A stretch of DNA of 64,000 nt from Uliginosibacterium paludis (GTDB lineage: Bacteria; Pseudomonadota; Gammaproteobacteria; Burkholderiales; Rhodocyclaceae): contig NZ_JBDIVF010000001.1 of the NCBI RefSeq assembly GCF_039631355.1, positions 186,001 to 250,000 of the forward strand, given 5' to 3'. The stretch's first letter is position 1; every line of letters begins with the position of its first letter. A program made the translations under genes and the position numbers. The notes beneath the pieces are model-generated. The model was not told the origin of the DNA, did not search any database, and saw only the letters and a list, made by a program, of their open reading frames with translations. Below, one piece after another: positions 59,596-64,000 of this stretch.

Positions 59596-60087
59596 ATGGC
59601 GGGATTCTTGCCGACATTGTTTGAACGTCTGCGCGACGATCAGCCCCACCGCTCCAACGAAGCAGACCCGATGCGTCGATGGTCCGTCGAAGAACTCAAG
59701 GAATCCGTTGCCCGTGATCTGGAGCGTCTGCTCAACAGTCGCAGTGCCTTGTTCTCGGACAGCTTCGACGACTTTCCGGAAAGCCGCAAATCCGTGGCGA
59801 GCTACGGCATGGGCGACTTTGTGGGATTGAGCCTTTCCAACCCGGCAGACCGCGAGCTGATCTGCCGCACGCTTGAGCGCACCATCGCCCACCACGAGCC
59901 ACGTCTGCGCCAGGTGGACGTCCGCCTGGAAGCAGACCGCACAGCCATCGGCTGTCTGCAGTTCGGCATCAACGCCGTGCTCCATGTGAATCCCGCGAGC
60001 GAGCCCGTCACCTTCGACGCGCTGCTCCAGCCCAACACGCTTCAGTACGCCGTCGCAAAAGGCCGTACGACTCAGGGAGTGCGCTAG
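59596..60087 (+). CDS. tssE: Type VI secretion baseplate protein TssE
   Basis: The 163-residue protein resembles gp25/TssE: 'MAGFLPTLFERLRDDQ' opening, 'LKESVARDLERLLNSRSAL' and 'SVASYGMGDFVGLSLSNPADRELICRTLERTIAHHEPRL'. The C-terminal 'LQFGINAVLHVNPASEPVTFDALL' matches the gp25-like core. It joins TssF, TssG and TssK in the baseplate wedge. Confidence 0.92.
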   Translation: MAGFLPTLFERLRDDQPHRSNEADPMRRWSVEELKESVARDLERLLNSRSALFSDSFDDFPESRKSVASYGMGDFVGLSLSNPADRELICRTLERTIAHHEPRLRQVDVRLEADRTAIGCLQFGINAVLHVNPASEPVTFDALLQPNTLQYAVAKGRTTQGVR

Positions 60088-60090
60088 GTC

Positions 60091-61932
60091 ATGCGTGATC
60101 TGCTTCCCTACTACGAGCAGGAGCTGACCTTCCTGCGCCGTCACTCCAGAGAATTCGCCCAGCGCTATCCGAAGATAGCGTCACGCCTCCTGATTTCGGG
60201 CGATGCCTGCGAGGACCCGCATGTCGAGCGCATGATCGAATCGTTCGCGCTGCTCTCGGCACGAGTCCAGAAAAAACTCGACGATGATTTTCCCGAGTTC
60301 ACGTCCTCCTTCATTGACGTGCTCTACCCGCATTACCTGCGCCCGCTCCCGTCCTGCTCGATTGCACGGTTCGACATGGCGGGCGCCGATGCCCAGCTCT
60401 CCGCCGTCAGCCAGATCAAGCGCGGATCGGGCCTCACGACGCGCCCGGTCAAAGGCGTGAGCTGCAAGTTCCGCACGGCTTTCGACGTCTCGCTCGCTCC
60501 GGTTCGAGTCGAGGAAGCCCTCTACAACGAGAACTTCACCCCGCCACGCGGATTTGCCTTGCCCTCCGGCAGCGCTGCCCTGATGAGCCTGACGCTGGCC
60601 AGCGCCTCGACACAATTGCCACTCGATGCCGTAGCACTCGATGTGTTCCGTCTTTTCGTGGACGGCGAGAGCTCCCAGGTCGAACAGATCCGCGAGGCCA
60701 TGCTGTCACGCGCGCTGGCCATCGCGCTTGAGATTCCGGGCCAGCATCGCTGGCATGCGCTCGACACGGGATTCACAAAACCTGTCGGCTTCAATCTGGA
60801 CGAAGAACTCTTCGACTACGACGCCCGTTCGCATCTGGCATATCGTCTCCTGTCGGAGTTTTTCGCTTTCCCCGAGAAGTTCAATTTCGTCGATCTGGAC
60901 TTCGCCAGGCTTCGCCAGCTTCTGCCGGCAGGCACTCAGCGCTGCACGCTGCACTTCGTGCTCGGCTCCGAGCAGGACGACAGCCGTGACGCGCGTCTGC
61001 TGGAGCGAATGAGTGCGGCGAACCTGCTCACCCACTGCACGCCGGTCGTCAATCTCTTCAACCAGAATGCGGACCCCATCCGGGTCACGCACCGGAAGTC
61101 GGCCTATCCAGTCGTTCCCGACTCGCGCCGCGCTCATGCCTTCGAGCTTTACTCGATCAACTCCGTCTCGAAGATCGAGAAGAGCGCCCGCGGCGAAGTC
61201 CTGCTCGACTACCGCCCCTATTACGCCCTGCGCCACGGCGAGAACCTCGACGAGAACGGCCGCTTCTACCATCTGCGACGTGACGAACAGGTAGCCGAGC
61301 TGAGTCCGGGCTTCGAATACGAAATCTCCATCATCGACCTGGACTTCGATACCCGCTCGGAAAAAACCGAGACCCTGTCCATCGAACTGACCTGCACCAA
61401 TCGTGACTTGCCAGCGCAACTGCCCTTCGGCATGGCCGGTGGCGATCTGTTCATGGAGGGCGGCGGGCTCGCGCGCAGCATCATGCTGCTGCGCAAGCCC
61501 ACCCAGACCATGCGGATCGATCGCAGCAAGTCGCACTGGCGCCTGATCTCCCATCTCTCCCTGAGCCAGTTGTCGCTCACGGAGGCCGGGCTGGAAACCC
61601 TGAAGGAAAGCCTGGCGCTGTACGACATCACGCGCTCGGCCGTCACCCGCAAGCTCATCGACGGTCTGCAATCCATCGCGCATGAAGTCGTGACGGCACG
61701 CATCGCGGGCAATCCCTTCCCGAGCTTCGTAAAAGGTGTGGAAATCACGCTCGGCGTACTGCCCCAAAACTTTGTCGGAACAAGCGTGGAGCAATTCGCA
61801 CGCCTGCTCGACCGCTTCTTCGGGCTCTATGTTCACACCAACAGCTTCACCAGCCTCGTCGTGATCAATCATGAGAGCGGAGAGGAAATCGTACGATGCG
61901 CACCCCGCAACGGCGACCAGATCCTGGTGTGA
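60091..61932 (+). CDS. tssF: Type VI secretion baseplate protein TssF (VasA)
   Basis: The 613-residue protein opens with 'LLPYYEQELTFLRRHSREFAQRYPKIASRL' and continues with 'FALLSARVQKKLDDDFPEFTSSFIDVLYPHYLRPLPS', both classic TssF. The C-terminal part ('YVHTNSFTSLVVINHESGEEIVRCAPRNG') is typical too. It is a wedge component of the T6SS baseplate. It begins three bases after tssE ends and overlaps tssG by 37 bases. Confidence 0.95.
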   Translation: MRDLLPYYEQELTFLRRHSREFAQRYPKIASRLLISGDACEDPHVERMIESFALLSARVQKKLDDDFPEFTSSFIDVLYPHYLRPLPSCSIARFDMAGADAQLSAVSQIKRGSGLTTRPVKGVSCKFRTAFDVSLAPVRVEEALYNENFTPPRGFALPSGSAALMSLTLASASTQLPLDAVALDVFRLFVDGESSQVEQIREAMLSRALAIALEIPGQHRWHALDTGFTKPVGFNLDEELFDYDARSHLAYRLLSEFFAFPEKFNFVDLDFARLRQLLPAGTQRCTLHFVLGSEQDDSRDARLLERMSAANLLTHCTPVVNLFNQNADPIRVTHRKSAYPVVPDSRRAHAFELYSINSVSKIEKSARGEVLLDYRPYYALRHGENLDENGRFYHLRRDEQVAELSPGFEYEISIIDLDFDTRSEKTETLSIELTCTNRDLPAQLPFGMAGGDLFMEGGGLARSIMLLRKPTQTMRIDRSKSHWRLISHLSLSQLSLTEAGLETLKESLALYDITRSAVTRKLIDGLQSIAHEVVTARIAGNPFPSFVKGVEITLGVLPQNFVGTSVEQFARLLDRFFGLYVHTNSFTSLVVINHESGEEIVRCAPRNGDQILV

Positions 61933-62990
61933 TCGAACGCCTGCGCGAGGCGCCCTGGAGATTCGAATTCTTCCAGGCGGTCCGCGTGCTGGCGACTCAC
62001 TTCCGCCGAGAGCATGGCGAGGCACCGTCACGCATCGTGGGCGAACGTATCCGCTTCGGCAACTCGCTGAACATCGGCTTTGCGCCGAGCGAGATCGAGT
62101 CGCTCGCGTTCGACTACGAGGGTGAGCCGGTCGCGGAAGCCGCCTGGCCCCAGCAAGCCGTGCTGCCGGATGCTGCCGGCATTACCGCGGCCTACCTCAC
62201 GCCAAGCTTCATCGGGCTGACCGGCAACAACGGCACCCTGCCACGCAGCTATACCGAATCCCTCATCGAGCAGGAAAGCATCCGGCGCGACAAGGCAAGC
62301 CGGGCGTTTCTCGACATCTTCTCGAATCGCGCCATCGCGCTTTTCTACCGGGCCTGGGAAAAACACCGCCTTTATTTCCAGTACGAACGCGATCGACGCG
62401 AACGCTTCCTGCCGATGCTGCTGTCCCTGATCGGAGCCGGCAACAACGGCATGCAGGAGCGTGTCTGCGAACCGCAGCGTCGCGTGCTGGCCGAAACGCT
62501 GGCCTACTACGCGGGCGCGCTGAGACAGAGCGCACGCCCTGCCCACCTGATCGAACGCATTGTCGCCGACTACTTCCAGATCCCCGTCCGACTGCAGCAA
62601 TTCGTGGGGCGCTGGCATGAGCTTCCGCCCTCACAGCAATCCACGCTGGGTCTCGCCAACGCCAGCCTCGGCGTCGACACGGTCTGCGGCAGCCGGATGT
62701 GGCAATGCCAGACTGGCATCGCACTGGAGATCGGGCCGCTCGCGCGCGAAGACTTCGAACGTTTCCTGCCCGGCGGCGAAGCAAGCGAAGCCATCACCGC
62801 GCTGCTGGCCACGCTCACCGGCGTCACGCTGGACTGCACCGTCCGCCCCATCCTGCGCCGGCAGGATGTACGGCCCGCCCAGCTGGGTAGCGCTGCACGC
62901 CTGGGCCACAACAGCTGGATGCTGACCCGCATCACCCACGAAGACCGCAAGGACCTCGCCTACGAAATCCGGCACGGCTCCACTCACTGA
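61896..62990 (+). CDS. tssG: Type VI secretion baseplate protein TssG (VasB)
   Basis: The 364-residue protein shows 'LREAPWRFEFFQAVRVL', 'ERIRFGNSLNIGFAPSEIESL', 'LTPSFIGLTGNNGTLPRSYTE' and 'FLDIFSNRAIALFYRAWEKHR', all TssG features. It pairs with TssF in the baseplate. The overlap with tssF keeps the usual order. The ATG follows GGAGAGGAA. Confidence 0.93.
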   Translation: MRTPQRRPDPGVIERLREAPWRFEFFQAVRVLATHFRREHGEAPSRIVGERIRFGNSLNIGFAPSEIESLAFDYEGEPVAEAAWPQQAVLPDAAGITAAYLTPSFIGLTGNNGTLPRSYTESLIEQESIRRDKASRAFLDIFSNRAIALFYRAWEKHRLYFQYERDRRERFLPMLLSLIGAGNNGMQERVCEPQRRVLAETLAYYAGALRQSARPAHLIERIVADYFQIPVRLQQFVGRWHELPPSQQSTLGLANASLGVDTVCGSRMWQCQTGIALEIGPLAREDFERFLPGGEASEAITALLATLTGVTLDCTVRPILRRQDVRPAQLGSAARLGHNSWMLTRITHEDRKDLAYEIRHGSTH

Positions 62991-63021
62991 ACAAACGAAC
63001 ACCCAACGATACGCCTACATC

Positions 63022-64000
63022 ATGTCGAACAATCTCAAGGTCCTGATCACCAAACTCAACCCTGTCTGCCGCAAGGCCGCCGAGCGCGCAGCAGCCCTTT
63101 GCATGTCGGCCGGGCATTTCGAGGTCGACCTGGAGCACCTTTTCCTGGCGCTCTGCGAAGCCGACAACTCCGACTTCTCCCGCCTGTGCAGGAAGTTCGA
63201 TGTCAGCCTGACCGCACTTGAACGGGATCTTTCGACTGAGATCGGACGCTTCCGCAATGGCAACACCCGCACGCCGGTTTTCTCGCAGCATCTGCCCGCG
63301 CTGTTCGAACATGCCTGGCTGATTGCTTCGCTGGACTCCGGCAATGCACAGATCCGGTCCGGTCATCTGCTTCTGGCGCTGCTGACCGCTCCGGATCTCT
63401 CGCAGCTGGCGTTCCGGGGTTCGAAGCTCTTCGTGAAGTTCCCGCTCGACGAGATCAAGCACAAACTCACCGAACTGACGGTCGGCTCGGACGAGGCCGT
63501 TCAGGCGGTCAGCAACACGTCCCGCGATGACGATCTGCCGGATGCCGGTGACATGGCCGCAGCAGGCAACGGCGCGCCCCGCACGCCCGCGCTGGACCAG
63601 TTCACGACGGATCTGACCCGCCGTGCCGCAGAAGGAAAGATCGATCCGGTCATCGGTCGCGACACCGAAATCCGGCAGGTGGTCGACATCCTGATGCGTC
63701 GCCGCCAGAACAACCCCATCCTCACCGGCGAAGCGGGCGTCGGCAAGACTGCCGTCGTCGAGGGTCTCGCCCTGCGCATTGCCGCGGGCGACGTTCCACC
63801 ACCGCTCCAGGGCGTGGCGCTGCATACACTCGACATGGGACTGCTCCAGGCCGGTGCAAGCGTAAAGGGCGAATTCGAGAATCGGCTCAAGAACGTGATC
63901 GACGAGGTCAAGAAAAGCCCGACGCCCATCATCCTGTTCATCGACGAGGCGCACACCATGATCGGTGCTGGCGGCCAGGCCGGCCAGAACGATGCGGCCA
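63022..64000 (+). CDS. tssH: Type VI secretion ATPase TssH (ClpV), N-terminal part, cut by window edge
   Basis: About 326 codons of a ClpB-like AAA+ protein lie in the window. The N-domain is the Clp-N type ('HFEVDLEHLFLALCE', 'SGHLLLALLTAPDLSQ'). The first AAA+ domain shows 'GKIDPVIGRDTEIRQVVDILMRR', Walker A GEAGVGKT (236-243) and Walker B 'LFIDEAHT' (D308, E309). ClpV disassembles contracted TssBC sheaths for reuse. The second ATPase domain lies outside. The ribosome binding site is weak and the gene follows tssG by 31 bases. Confidence 0.94.
   Translation, partial: MSNNLKVLITKLNPVCRKAAERAAALCMSAGHFEVDLEHLFLALCEADNSDFSRLCRKFDVSLTALERDLSTEIGRFRNGNTRTPVFSQHLPALFEHAWLIASLDSGNAQIRSGHLLLALLTAPDLSQLAFRGSKLFVKFPLDEIKHKLTELTVGSDEAVQAVSNTSRDDDLPDAGDMAAAGNGAPRTPALDQFTTDLTRRAAEGKIDPVIGRDTEIRQVVDILMRRRQNNPILTGEAGVGKTAVVEGLALRIAAGDVPPPLQGVALHTLDMGLLQAGASVKGEFENRLKNVIDEVKKSPTPIILFIDEAHTMIGAGGQAGQNDAA

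Overview
The window is about 64 kb of high-GC bacterial chromosome with dense genes, short intergenic gaps and mostly ATG starts behind GGAG-type ribosome binding sites. The gene content (CimA, DbpA, Tex, NhaR-type LysR regulator, a PF10136 'Gcr' membrane protein, a betaproteobacterial-type T6SS locus, pectin lyases with poly-serine linkers) suggests an environmental, pectin-degrading betaproteobacterium, perhaps Rhodocyclales. That taxonomic placement is inference; no rRNA or tRNA gene was seen. I saw no insertion sequence, prophage or CRISPR array.

Left third (1-26.6 kb): a truncated sodium:solute symporter; an ECF sigma factor coupled to a proline-rich membrane protein; an orphan flgH; a lipoprotein with a small ORF; dbpA; an outer-membrane protein; a TonB-like/S41 peptidase pair; cimA; and two tandem PL1 pectate lyase lipoproteins, each with its own terminator. 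These are followed by a DedA-rhodanese fusion, a TerB-like/hibernation-factor operon divergent from an nhaR-like regulator, a GcvA-like regulator divergent from a DUF2917 gene, cytochrome b561, tex, a PL10 pectate lyase and dps. The three pectinases share an N-terminal lipobox and poly-serine linker, so they probably work at the cell surface on pectate.

Middle (26.7-43 kb): an operon of a small membrane protein, a MATE exporter and a sirtuin; a MASE1-CHASE-PAS-GGDEF-EAL protein convergent with a dCache-HAMP-GAF-HD-GYP protein (c-di-GMP turnover); a Gfo/Idh/MocA oxidoreductase; a LivJ-type binding protein with a clear sigma-70 promoter; a PF10136 protein flanked by two paralogous small membrane proteins; and a zinc-ribbon metallopeptidase.

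Right third (43-64 kb): a type VI secretion locus. On the minus strand, reading from the 55.9-56.3 kb AT-rich control region, are tssJ, tssK, tssL, vgrG, a Tle4-like lipase effector, then a tandem array of three Tli4-like immunity genes. The second and third immunity genes are each preceded by a truncated copy of the effector's 3' end, like the orphan effector/immunity modules of CDI and Rhs loci. Two exported proteins of unknown function follow. On the plus strand are a TPR lipoprotein, tssB, tssC, hcp, tssE, tssF, tssG and the start of tssH (clpV), cut by the window edge. tssA and tssM are not in the window and probably lie to the right.

The most interesting feature is the effector-stub/immunity array at 44983-48930. 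Its immunity genes are nearly identical at the C-terminus but strongly diverged in one internal block.
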